Shown one piece after another: positions 15,976 through 23,697 of a DNA stretch of 48,599 nucleotides; position 1 is the first letter of the stretch, and every line of letters begins with the position of its first letter. Below the pieces are notes generated by a model that ran no database searches, was not told the DNA's origin, and saw only the letters and a list, made by a program, of their open reading frames with translations. A program made the translations under genes and the position numbers. The DNA is from Thaumarchaeota archaeon SCGC AAA007-O23 (GTDB lineage: Archaea; Thermoproteota; Nitrososphaeria; Nitrososphaerales; Nitrosopumilaceae), in contig ARWO01000006.1 in assembly GCA_000402075.1 (NCBI GenBank), positions 1-48,599 on the forward strand. Reading direction: 5' to 3'.

Positions 15976-17052
15976 TTATTTTCTTCTAAATTTCTTTCCA
16001 ATACGTTGGAGTCTTTTTGATCCAAATGGATTTACACTAAATTGCTTTGTAAAGCGATAAGTCACAATGGCTGATATTACAGTTGAAATAACCAATATTG
16101 GGGCAACCCAACTCCATGAAAGCTGAAGGTCTGGGATTCCAAAAATAGTAGCTACTGTGTTAGGTACCAAAACAGCAGTTGCCGCAACTGTTAGCCAGAC
16201 AATTAGTTTTGTTAATTTGTTGGAAGTTTCAGTTTGTAAAATAGTTATTCCTGTAGAAATTATGTCCATAACATTTTCAGCCATCTGGATTTGTCTGTCA
16301 AGTCGTCCTAAAATTACCTCAAACTTTTCCAGAACATCATCATCGTCAGTTAGCATGTCAGGATCGCCAAATTTGACACTTCTAACTGTGTCATGAGTAG
16401 CCCAAACAGCATTAAGAAATGTCAGTAATGATCTTTTCATATTAGATATCTCAAAACCAATGTCACGTTCAGCTTGTCTTGAACCAGCAAGATCTATTTC
16501 TAGCTGTTCTGCCTGTTCAACAATTGTTCTTAAACTGGAAAAGTTTGTCTCACTGACTTCATCCATTAGCCTAAATAACAAAATGGTTTGTCTATCTGCC
16601 CATTGTTCTGGCTCTTTCGGAAGTTTTCTCATCAATGAGTTAGAATAATTGTAAAGTTTTGTGATTTTTCCTCCATAATCGTCATGAATAGTTACTATCA
16701 GATCTTTTTTCATGAAAATCAAAACTGGTGATGTTTGTGTTCTGCTATCTCCTGTAACAATAAAAGGTAACATTATACCAAGTGTATCACCAGCATCCTC
16801 GTATGCTGAAACATATCCTGAAAGTAGAACCTTAGGATCCATTTTGATGTCAAGTTTTTCAAGAATCTTTGGTGTCTCGGTAACAATATCATCTACGACA
16901 CATTCAATCCACGTAAGATTTCCAATAGAAATTGTTTGTGCAGCCTCATCAAGCGCAATACTTTCTTTCTTAAATGGAACTCCTTGTTCCTCAATGCCTG
17001 CTATACTAACTGTCTTGAGCATGCATGAGTGACTGAAATATCCAATATACAC
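15976..17052 (-). CDS. CorA-like divalent cation transporter family protein lacking the GMN motif
   Basis: Layout of the CorA family: a soluble N-terminal domain (to about residue 250), a long helix ending near QMAENVMDIISTGITILQTETSNKLTKLIVW, then two C-terminal transmembrane segments and a basic tail (KRLQRIGKKFRRK). CorA channels for Mg2+, Co2+ or Ni2+ carry GMN after the first membrane helix; here the equivalent loop reads FGIPD, so the selectivity motif is missing. ZntB-like or regulatory function is possible. The start is GTG 17052; an in-frame ATG at 17022 (MLKTVSIAG) is a good alternative. It is convergent to the micro-ORF. Confidence 0.75.
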   Translation of the reverse strand: MYIGYFSHSCMLKTVSIAGIEEQGVPFKKESIALDEAAQTISIGNLTWIECVVDDIVTETPKILEKLDIKMDPKVLLSGYVSAYEDAGDTLGIMLPFIVTGDSRTQTSPVLIFMKKDLIVTIHDDYGGKITKLYNYSNSLMRKLPKEPEQWADRQTILLFRLMDEVSETNFSSLRTIVEQAEQLEIDLAGSRQAERDIGFEISNMKRSLLTFLNAVWATHDTVRSVKFGDPDMLTDDDDVLEKFEVILGRLDRQIQMAENVMDIISTGITILQTETSNKLTKLIVWLTVAATAVLVPNTVATIFGIPDLQLSWSWVAPILVISTVISAIVTYRFTKQFSVNPFGSKRLQRIGKKFRRK

Positions 17053-17081
17053 CTTTCAGCTCATGAAAATGGTTTCTTGAT

Positions 17082-18023
17082 TTAAGATTTTTTCTTCCTT
17101 TTTTCTACTGCTCTTTTGAGTAATAATGAAAATATAGTTCCCGCAGGTATTCCAACTATTGTACCAATGCTAACATATGGTGCTATGAAAAAATCTCCTA
17201 TCCATAATCCACCATCATTAGTAATCTCCAAGAAAGTTTTTGGACGAAGTAATAGTGGTACTGACGAAGAATCGGATTTTTCATCACCAAGATCATCAGT
17301 ATAACTTACCATAACCTTGACAGGTATTGTATGCTCTGTAGAAATATTAGAAGGAGTAATCATTTCCGCCTTTATGTTAAATGGTGTTCCTTTTTCTAAT
17401 AGTGAGATCGTATATGATGTGTCTCCCCTGAATTCAATATCTTGTGGCACAATTATTTGCACAGTCAAGTCATTGAGATCGATGTCCTGAGAAATTACAC
17501 TTACCTCAAATGGGAATTCTGTATTTGAAAAGATTGATTCTGGCGTGGTTGTTTGAATCGTTACAACTGGTTCTTTTAGAACCATAATTGGCAACGCAAT
17601 TGTAGTTTTGGTTGCAGGCATAGGATCAACGTTGTTACTAACTAGAACCTGAGAGTATGAAACGTTAAGAAAGTGTTTTCCTTCGTTTGTATTCTTGGAA
17701 ACTTCATAATCAAGCGTTGTTCCAAACGAACTTGAAGTTGTCAGTTCTGGTATTTGATGAATTTCAGAGCCTAATGCTATAAAAGCTGAATCTGGATTTG
17801 TTATTGTAAATGAGATGTCTTGCTTATTTTCCCAACCATTGTTCTCTAAATGTATAGCAACTGAAAACGTTCTGCCAATCATTACTGATTCAGGATAAGT
17901 AATTTGTAAATCCATGCCACCTTCAAATGTTTCTGTCACATCTTCGGCATTCGCCATGGGCATAGGAATACCAAAACTGGATAGAATCAAAACAAACACC
18001 GGCAGGAGTTTCAAGATGTCCAT
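17082..18023 (-). CDS. Exported, C-terminally anchored protein with tandem beta-sandwich domains
   Basis: Not a recognised enzyme. Residues 1-26 look like a signal peptide (LKLLPVFVLILSSFGIPMPMANA then EDV). The body has Ig/CARDB-like beta-sandwich features, such as ITYPESVMIGRTFSVAIHLENNGWENKQD and a later PFEVSVISQDIDLNDLTVQIIVP. A single transmembrane helix (FFIAPYVSIGTIVGIPAGTI) precedes the basic tail KRAVEKRKKKS. This predicts an extracellular protein anchored in the membrane, probably envelope-associated. 313 residues; it shares a 76-nt intergenic region with the divergent Taw1 frame (88 nt to the preferred Taw1 ATG). Confidence 0.8.
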   Translation of the reverse strand: MDILKLLPVFVLILSSFGIPMPMANAEDVTETFEGGMDLQITYPESVMIGRTFSVAIHLENNGWENKQDISFTITNPDSAFIALGSEIHQIPELTTSSSFGTTLDYEVSKNTNEGKHFLNVSYSQVLVSNNVDPMPATKTTIALPIMVLKEPVVTIQTTTPESIFSNTEFPFEVSVISQDIDLNDLTVQIIVPQDIEFRGDTSYTISLLEKGTPFNIKAEMITPSNISTEHTIPVKVMVSYTDDLGDEKSDSSSVPLLLRPKTFLEITNDGGLWIGDFFIAPYVSIGTIVGIPAGTIFSLLLKRAVEKRKKKS

Positions 18024-18111
18024 TACTCATTTTTGTTTATTTTCTAATAGAATGTTTCCATCCTTTGATAGTATATGCAAACTTAAGTAAGCCTGCAGAT
18101 TGATTTTCAGT

Positions 18112-19131
18112 ATGAGTTGCTCTGGTGAAGTTGTCGAAAAAGAACCAGAATTAATTCAAATCAGGTCTTCTATCGTAAAACAACTCAAGAAGGCAAAGTA
18201 TGGCGTAGCTGATCATTCCACCGTGGGATTATGCCATTGGACAAAAAAATCATTTAGAGGTGAAGGGACATGTTACAAACACAAGTTTTATGGAATTAGT
18301 ACGCATAGTTGTATGGAATTTTCTCCTGCTGGAATGTATTGTGAGAATAGATGTGTATACTGCTGGCGTCCAATGGAATTTTATGACTCGATGGAAATGC
18401 AACCGCAAAATGTTGCCGAACCAGAAGATATTATGACCAAATTGATGGCAGAGAGAAAAAAATTGATCATGGGGCATTATGGTGATCCTAATCAAGACAA
18501 AAAGAAATTGGATGAATCGTTACTTCCAAACCATTATGCAATTTCACTATCTGGGGAACCAACAATGTATCCAAAATTACCAGAACTTATCAAATATTTG
18601 AAATCCCTTGAAGCAACAAAATCAATTTTTTTGGTCACAAATGGTCAGGAACCAGATATGATACAAAAACTTGAAGATGAAGATGCACTCCCAACTCAGC
18701 TTTATCTTTCAACCAATGCTGCAGATTACCAGTCTTTTTTGAAAATCAACAGACCTAGATATGATGATTCTTGGGAAAGATGGAATAGAACACTAAAAAT
18801 GTTATCAACTCTTGGCACTAGGACAGTTCTTCGAATTACTTTGATTAGAGGTTATAATGATGATGAAGGAATGATTCCCGCTTTTGTATCACTCTTACAA
18901 AAATCAAATGTTCATTTTGTTGAGATAAAATCATACATGCATATAGGAAGATCAACTAATAGACTCGAACATTCAGATATGCTGGAAATGGATGAGGTCA
19001 GAAGTTTTGCAGATAAACTAGTTCAAGAAAATAATGCCTTTACAGTTATGGATGAAAGTGAAATATCAAGAATAGTGATATTACAAAATAAAAAACGATT
19101 CATAGATCGTTTCATTCCCGCTTACTGTTGA
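18112..19131 (+). CDS. taw1: tRNA 4-demethylwyosine synthase, radical SAM
   Basis: Builds the tricyclic base of wyosine at G37 of tRNA-Phe using SAM and pyruvate. The radical SAM cluster is in MYCENRCVYCWRP (CX3CX2C), after YGISTHSCMEFSPAG; SLSGEPTMYPKLPELI and FVEIKSYMHIGRS complete the family picture. Extra Cys residues upstream (SCSG, GTCYKHKF) fit the second cluster of Taw1. ATG 18112 is preferred; an upstream TTG (18100) is possible. 339 residues. The 3' end overlaps the convergent rdgB gene by 20 nt. Confidence 0.94.
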   Translation: MSCSGEVVEKEPELIQIRSSIVKQLKKAKYGVADHSTVGLCHWTKKSFRGEGTCYKHKFYGISTHSCMEFSPAGMYCENRCVYCWRPMEFYDSMEMQPQNVAEPEDIMTKLMAERKKLIMGHYGDPNQDKKKLDESLLPNHYAISLSGEPTMYPKLPELIKYLKSLEATKSIFLVTNGQEPDMIQKLEDEDALPTQLYLSTNAADYQSFLKINRPRYDDSWERWNRTLKMLSTLGTRTVLRITLIRGYNDDEGMIPAFVSLLQKSNVHFVEIKSYMHIGRSTNRLEHSDMLEMDEVRSFADKLVQENNAFTVMDESEISRIVILQNKKRFIDRFIPAYC

Positions 19132-19669
19132 ACCAACTGGCAAATTTTTTCAGAGATTCATATCTATGAGAAAGCTTGTTTTTGTCAGCTAATTCTGCAT
19201 AGGTTTTGGTTTGATTTTCTGGAATAAAGATTGGATCATAACCCCAACCTCCATCTTGAATATTTTTCGAAATTGTTCCTGCCACACTAGATTCAAACAA
19301 TATAGGTTCGTTACTAGAATCACAGAAAGCAATTATTGCTACAAATTGTGCATCTCTATTATCTCCTATCAGCTTTAAAATTCCATTATTTCCAATTGTG
19401 TTGAAAATATAGGATGAGTATGGACCTGGAAAACCAGATAACGAATCAATGAAGAGTCCATCATCCTCAACTATAACCGGTTTTTTACATTTTTCATATG
19501 CATTCTCTGCCTTTTGTAGTGCTATTTTGGATAACGAATTGTCTTGAATTTCTACTAATTCTGTTTGGAAAAAACCCAATTCTATATCAAATTCCACCAG
19601 AATTTTTTTCGCTTCTTCGTACTTGTGAGTGTTCGATGAAGCAAAAATCACATCATACGACTTTGGCAT
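19112..19669 (-). CDS. rdgB: XTP/dITP pyrophosphatase (HAM1/RdgB)
   Basis: House-cleaning NTPase that removes non-canonical purine triphosphates. The N-terminal FASSNTHKYEEAKKIL is the signature SxNxxKxxE; VEDDGLFIDSL, GFPGPYSSYI, GWGYDPIF and SHRYESLKKFASW follow. ATG 19669 (MPKSYDV) overlaps the end of bud32 by 17 nt and gives 185 residues, near the family norm. Co-transcribed with bud32; convergent with taw1. Confidence 0.93.
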   Translation of the reverse strand: MPKSYDVIFASSNTHKYEEAKKILVEFDIELGFFQTELVEIQDNSLSKIALQKAENAYEKCKKPVIVEDDGLFIDSLSGFPGPYSSYIFNTIGNNGILKLIGDNRDAQFVAIIAFCDSSNEPILFESSVAGTISKNIQDGGWGYDPIFIPENQTKTYAELADKNKLSHRYESLKKFASWFNSKRE

Positions 19670-20273
19670 ATCTCCCACGACTTTCAATTATCATAACTTT
19701 GTTTGTAATCTTGGAAAAACGTTCCTTGCCAACCGATGACTTGTATCCAGATAAGAAATTAGACCATGCTTTTTCGAAAACATCTGCATATGCACTATTC
19801 AGAATTTCTTTGAATAATCTTAGATCAACTGCATGATCGTCAGATTTGAGAGTTCTATTTGCAAGGCCAAAGTCAATTATGAAAATATTATTACCAGATT
19901 CAATAAAATTTGAGGTTGTCAAATCGCCATGCACAATTCCATTTTTATGCATAATGCCGACTAATTTGCCAATTTTTTTACAGATATTTACTAACTTGGT
20001 TTTTGACAGGTCGCCAACCAAAACACCATCAATTTTTTGCATTATAATATCACAGTTTTTTATATCAACGAAATGAATTAACGGTGTACGAATTCCAAAT
20101 TCTTTTACTTCAGACATAATCTGAGATTCCCTTATGGTTCTCTGTTTTCTAAGACGGTAATCAAGAGATGAATTACGATAGTCTTTCTTCTTTCTTGATT
20201 TTAAAATAGCCTCTTTATCATTCCAAGTGGTAAGATAAAGGTCGCCTTCGGCTCCCTTTCTAATTAATTTCAT
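19653..20273 (-). CDS. bud32: KEOPS complex kinase/ATPase Bud32
   Basis: Small atypical kinase of the KEOPS complex, which activates Kae1 for t6A37 synthesis in ANN-reading tRNAs. KLIRKGAEGDLYL is the nucleotide loop, AILKSRKKKDYR has the Lys, RTIRESQIM the Glu helix, VHGDLTTSNFIE the catalytic loop and FIIDFGLA the metal Asp. The protein ends with RGRYAKVV, the Arg/Lys-rich tail typical of Bud32. The start ATG 20273 is preferred to the TTG at 20288. Kae1 is encoded separately 0.6 kb away on the same strand rather than fused. Confidence 0.93.
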   Translation of the reverse strand: MKLIRKGAEGDLYLTTWNDKEAILKSRKKKDYRNSSLDYRLRKQRTIRESQIMSEVKEFGIRTPLIHFVDIKNCDIIMQKIDGVLVGDLSKTKLVNICKKIGKLVGIMHKNGIVHGDLTTSNFIESGNNIFIIDFGLANRTLKSDDHAVDLRLFKEILNSAYADVFEKAWSNFLSGYKSSVGKERFSKITNKVMIIESRGRYAKVV

Positions 20274-20286
20274 TAATATTATATTC
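20274..20286 (+). promoter_or_regulatory. TATA-like box of the PH-like gene, abutting the bud32 start codon
   Basis: TTAATATTATATT is about 32 nt before the ATG at 20312 and directly abuts the divergent bud32 start codon (20271-20273). A box on the other strand (GATTTTAAT, about 20299-20307) is about 30 nt before bud32. The two divergent promoters therefore overlap within 40 nt. Confidence 0.5.
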
Positions 20287-20311
20287 AATGATTAACAGAT
20301 TAAAATCTATC

Positions 20312-20644
20312 ATGGATCCGGATGAAAAGAGAGTTAGACAAGAGGATTGCAATGAGGATGCTATGGGAATTGGAATTTTAACCCTTACAAACAAAAGAGT
20401 TGCGTTTGATAAAAAACACGCCAGAGTCATGGATTTTTCAGGCTCAATAGGTGACACAATATTAGATGTACCGCTAGAAAATATTACAAAAGTTTGGAAA
20501 GAAGGCTTATTGATGAAAAAGGTATGTTTTACCGCAAAAACAAATGATGGTGAAAAGACATACAAGTTTGGTGTATTTAGCAACGGAAGCTGGCGAAAAA
20601 CATTTGAAAAGACTCTGGAAAACTTTTTAGAGAGTAAAAAATAG
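20312..20644 (+). CDS. PH/GRAM-like domain small protein
   Basis: 110-residue soluble protein. The pattern GIGILTLTNKRVAFDKKH, then ILDVPLENITKVWKEG and a C-terminal helix WRKTFEKTLENFLES resembles bacterial/archaeal PH-like or GRAM-like domains (two beta sheets capped by a helix); this is a fold guess, not a function. Start ATG 20312 is chosen because the best TATA-like box is at 20274-20286, too close to serve the earlier ATG at 20288. Divergent from bud32. Confidence 0.65.
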   Translation: MDPDEKRVRQEDCNEDAMGIGILTLTNKRVAFDKKHARVMDFSGSIGDTILDVPLENITKVWKEGLLMKKVCFTAKTNDGEKTYKFGVFSNGSWRKTFEKTLENFLESKK

Positions 20645-20664
20645 AATTGTGAATAGGTGAAAAA

Positions 20665-20862
20665 ATGAGTGATGAAGAAGATGATAATATTTTAGTTGAG
20701 ACAGAAGATTTTCTCTCGGGGTATGATGGTGAAGTTGTTTGGATTGAATTTATTGAAGATGGGGTAACAAAAGTAATTAACAAAGAAGATTTTCGTGACT
20801 TTTGCAAGTTTATATCGCAAACTCATGATGAATTTATCCGAGCAGAAGATGAAGAGGATTAG
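20665..20862 (+). CDS. Small acidic hypothetical protein, 65 residues
   Basis: Not recognised. About a third of residues are Asp or Glu (MSDEEDDNILVETEDF at the start, AEDEED at the end). GGTGA, a good Shine-Dalgarno match, lies 6-7 nt before the ATG, unlike most starts here, consistent with being a downstream operon gene after the PH-like gene 20 nt away. Its stop is 6 nt from the convergent kae1 stop. Confidence 0.7.
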   Translation: MSDEEDDNILVETEDFLSGYDGEVVWIEFIEDGVTKVINKEDFRDFCKFISQTHDEFIRAEDEED

Positions 20863-20868
20863 AATAAT

Positions 20869-21852
20869 CTAATAAGTAATTTCTACCGTATCAAGTCTCC
20901 AAGATTGTTTAACGAAAGTATCTTCCAGTTTAGCTCCTTTTTTCACGGAAGCTTCAAGCAATCCTTGCCAAGCAATTTGAGACCCACAATCACCAGCAAA
21001 TTTTTGTGGAACCACAAAGAACTTGCATTTTTGCCTTTTGCATACACTTTGCAGCATAGCTGACAATCTTTTGTTTGCTGCAACTCCACCAACTATCATC
21101 AGCTCCTTTTTTTTGGTAAAAGCCAAGGCACGCTCTGTAGCTTCACAAATCATTGCAAATGCAGTTTCTTGAAGTGAATAACATGCATCATTCACACCTT
21201 GTTTTGCAACATCTTTTGTAGCTGAAAGAAGTCCTGAAAATGATACATCGTTTCCTTGTACAGAATAAGGGAGTGGTATATAGTTAGATTTCTTTTCGGC
21301 AAGCTCCTCAATTTTTTTTCCGCAGGGAGATGCAAATCCAATAGACCTTCCAAATTGGTCTAGTAGTTGCCCCAAAGTAATATCTAATGTCTCACCAAAA
21401 ACCCTCCATTTTTTATTCAAAAAAGCTAGTAACATAGTATGTCCACCAGATACTAGCAAAACTAAGGGATTTTTTGCTCCCGTCAGCATTTTTCCCAGTT
21501 CGATATGACCAAGAGCATGGTTTACGGGAAAAATTGGGATTTCATAATAAGATGCAAGTGCTCTGGATACTACCGCGCCAACACGTAGACATGGTCCAAG
21601 CCCAGGACCGGCAGCATATGAGATTATGTCAAGGTCGGTTACAGGCACATTTGCTTTCTGTAGTGCTTCAACTAATGCTATAGTGCTATTTTCAACATGA
21701 TGCCTAGATGCCTCTCTTGGATGAATCCCCTCACCGTCAGGTGGACCATAAATTTTACGAACGTCTGAAAGAATTTCACCACGTTTTCCCTTTCTTTCAA
21801 GTACAGCACATGAAAATGTATGTGCTGTACTTTCAACTCCAAGACATTTCAT
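20869..21852 (-). CDS. kae1: tRNA N6-threonylcarbamoyltransferase Kae1
   Basis: Catalytic subunit of KEOPS that transfers threonylcarbamoyl to A37 of ANN-decoding tRNAs. CLGVESTAHTFSCAV is the ASKHA phosphate loop; IHPREASRHHVENS and NHALGHIELG hold the metal-ligand His residues; LLVSGGHTMLLAF, DQFGRSIGFASPCGKKIE and MIVGGVAANKRL are family motifs. 327 residues, the size of stand-alone Kae1 (no C-terminal Bud32 fusion). The ATG lies 1 nt after the stop of the upstream GTPase gene, so the two are coupled. Confidence 0.96.
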   Translation of the reverse strand: MKCLGVESTAHTFSCAVLERKGKRGEILSDVRKIYGPPDGEGIHPREASRHHVENSTIALVEALQKANVPVTDLDIISYAAGPGLGPCLRVGAVVSRALASYYEIPIFPVNHALGHIELGKMLTGAKNPLVLLVSGGHTMLLAFLNKKWRVFGETLDITLGQLLDQFGRSIGFASPCGKKIEELAEKKSNYIPLPYSVQGNDVSFSGLLSATKDVAKQGVNDACYSLQETAFAMICEATERALAFTKKKELMIVGGVAANKRLSAMLQSVCKRQKCKFFVVPQKFAGDCGSQIAWQGLLEASVKKGAKLEDTFVKQSWRLDTVEITY

Positions 21853-21853
21853 G

Positions 21854-23050
21854 CTATCTTCTGCTTAAACTTGACACAATTTTAATCACATCACCATTTT
21901 TTAACTGATGATCAGCGCCTATTCTTTGCTTAGTTTTGGCATCTATAGCATGTAGAAATCCTTTTGCGATATCCTGATGTATGGTTTCTGCAAGGTCTTT
22001 TGCAGTTGCATTTTCAGGTAAGAGTTTAGCATCCGGAAGTACTTGACCATCTTTGTTTGATAGTTTTGTCTCATCTTCAACAGGAAATACAACGATTAGT
22101 TTCAGAACCTTGAATGCCGCAGAATTTAAGACTGTTTCAATTCCAGTGGAGTTTAATTTTGTCAAAAGATTTTCTACAAGACTTAATGCATTCTTTTGTT
22201 GTGGAGATATATCCACATTTTTGTTTATTACAAACTTTTCATTTCCTGGAATATAATCAATCAAGTTTGCTTTGGCAGCTTTTTTTAATATTAACTCAGT
22301 TTCCGCACTGCAATTTACAATTTCACGGTTTTTGTGTATTTCGTTTGTAATATCCAAATCCTTACACAGATCAGCCTTATTTGCAGCGATTATCATTGGC
22401 TTTGTCTTTTTCCTTAACATTTGTGCAAATTTAGTTATGTCAGAATCATCCCATTCAGTGGGTTTTTTATTTAGCAGACCTAAACTTTGTAAAACTTCAT
22501 GAACATCATTATTTTTAACTCCAAGACCGCTAAAACGAGTTGTAATTTCATCCGCTAATTTTGTCGATTGTTTTTCTATGTCTCGGGAGAGTTTTTGCCA
22601 TTCACGTCCCAGTATTTGTTTAAACCAATAGTCAAACTCTTCCTCAACAAACTTGATATCTTCTCTAGGATCATGTGTTCCCACGCTTACATGCTGACCC
22701 TGTATGTCAGTTGACCCCGAGATGTCTACAACATGGATTAACATATCCGCCTGTCTAGCATCATCTAGAAATTGATTACCTAATCCCTTGCCTTCATGTG
22801 CTCCGGGAACAAGACCAGCAACATCAATGAGTTTGATGGGTATGAACCTAATCCCAGATATGCATAAAGGATTGCTGTGATTTATTTTAAAATGCTTACA
22901 AGCACATGTAGTGCTAACATATGCAATTCCAACGTTAGGCTGAATGGTTGTAAATGGAAAGTCTCCTATCTGAGCATTGAAGTCTTCAGTTGCTGCTGAA
23001 AAAAATGTTGATTTGCCAACATTGGCTTTGCCAAGAAGGCCAATTTGCAT
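21854..23050 (-). CDS. YchF/Drg-related GTPase with TGS domain
   Basis: OBG-type P-loop GTPase probably acting with ribosomes or translation factors. G1 is GLLGKANVGKSTFF, G3 region DVAGLVPGAHEGKGLGNQFLDD, G4 AANKADL, then SAETE. The C-terminal 70 residues (from about LPDAKLLPENATAKDLAETIHQDI through GADHQLKNGDVIKIV) form a TGS domain. ATG 23050 (MQIGLLGKA) places the P-loop at the N-terminus as in the family; the earlier frame start at 23074 would add eight residues. 398 residues. Upstream of kae1 in one transcript. Confidence 0.92.
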   Translation of the reverse strand: MQIGLLGKANVGKSTFFSAATEDFNAQIGDFPFTTIQPNVGIAYVSTTCACKHFKINHSNPLCISGIRFIPIKLIDVAGLVPGAHEGKGLGNQFLDDARQADMLIHVVDISGSTDIQGQHVSVGTHDPREDIKFVEEEFDYWFKQILGREWQKLSRDIEKQSTKLADEITTRFSGLGVKNNDVHEVLQSLGLLNKKPTEWDDSDITKFAQMLRKKTKPMIIAANKADLCKDLDITNEIHKNREIVNCSAETELILKKAAKANLIDYIPGNEKFVINKNVDISPQQKNALSLVENLLTKLNSTGIETVLNSAAFKVLKLIVVFPVEDETKLSNKDGQVLPDAKLLPENATAKDLAETIHQDIAKGFLHAIDAKTKQRIGADHQLKNGDVIKIVSSLSRR

Positions 23051-23090
23051 ATCATAGAATTGATGTTTATACATATTAGTATTACAGAAA

Positions 23091-23097
23091 TTTTTAA
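23091..23097 (+). promoter_or_regulatory. TATA box of the Fap7-like kinase gene
   Basis: TTTTTAA is centred 26 nt before the GTG at 23120, which supports a leaderless mRNA starting at this GTG rather than at upstream in-frame codons. Confidence 0.5.
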
Positions 23098-23119
23098 CCG
23101 AGCACTTTTGAATATACTT

Positions 23120-23665
23120 GTGTTAGTTTTAACAGGAAATCCTGGTGTGGGAAAACATACAGTATCTAGAAAACTTGCTGAAATTCTAGGCTATGAAATT
23201 GTTGATGTTAACAAAGAAGCTGTGAAAGTGGGGACAGCAAAACAAAATGATTCTATTGATGTAGATGTTGAGAAAACGAAAAAAATGCTAAAAGAAAAAA
23301 TTTCAGAGAAATCATTAATTGTTGGACATTTAGCACCGTTTGTAGTTTCGAAGGAATTGATTTCGATGGCGATTGTTCTTAGAAAGAACCCTTATGATCT
23401 TATTCAGATTTATGAAAAAAGAAATTATTCTGATAGTAAAAAAAATGATAATCTTGGAAGTGAGATTTTAGGTGTTATTGCTTATGATTCAATTGAAAAA
23501 TTTGGTGAAGAAAAAACGTTTCAAATCAATACAACATCTCTTACAGTTGAAGAAATTACGAAAAAAATCGAGGGTATTATTAATGGAACTTCCAAGGGAG
23601 ATGCAGTAGATTGGTTAGCAGATATAACTAAAAAAAATGATTTAAGAAAATTTTTCCCAGACTAA
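23120..23665 (+). CDS. Fap7/hCINAP-like adenylate kinase-ATPase
   Basis: Small P-loop ATPase related to Fap7, which helps mature the small ribosomal subunit. VLVLTGNPGVGKHTVSRKLA is a Walker A with His between Lys and Thr; EIVDVNKEAV, VGHLAPFV and IVLRKNPYDLIQIYEKRNYS follow the adenylate-kinase layout. GTG 23120 is chosen over upstream codons because a TATA box lies 26 nt before it and because the P-loop belongs at the N-terminus; this gives 181 residues. Divergent from the GTPase gene. Confidence 0.85.
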   Translation: MLVLTGNPGVGKHTVSRKLAEILGYEIVDVNKEAVKVGTAKQNDSIDVDVEKTKKMLKEKISEKSLIVGHLAPFVVSKELISMAIVLRKNPYDLIQIYEKRNYSDSKKNDNLGSEILGVIAYDSIEKFGEEKTFQINTTSLTVEEITKKIEGIINGTSKGDAVDWLADITKKNDLRKFFPD

Positions 23666-23697
23666 TTTAATATAGAACAATTTAAAATTGTTATAGA

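Noticed and set aside
15758..16060. A 100-codon plus-strand frame over the tRNA-His gene and the micro-ORF
   Set aside because: It begins inside the tRNA and ends inside the CorA-like gene; its composition is not protein-like.
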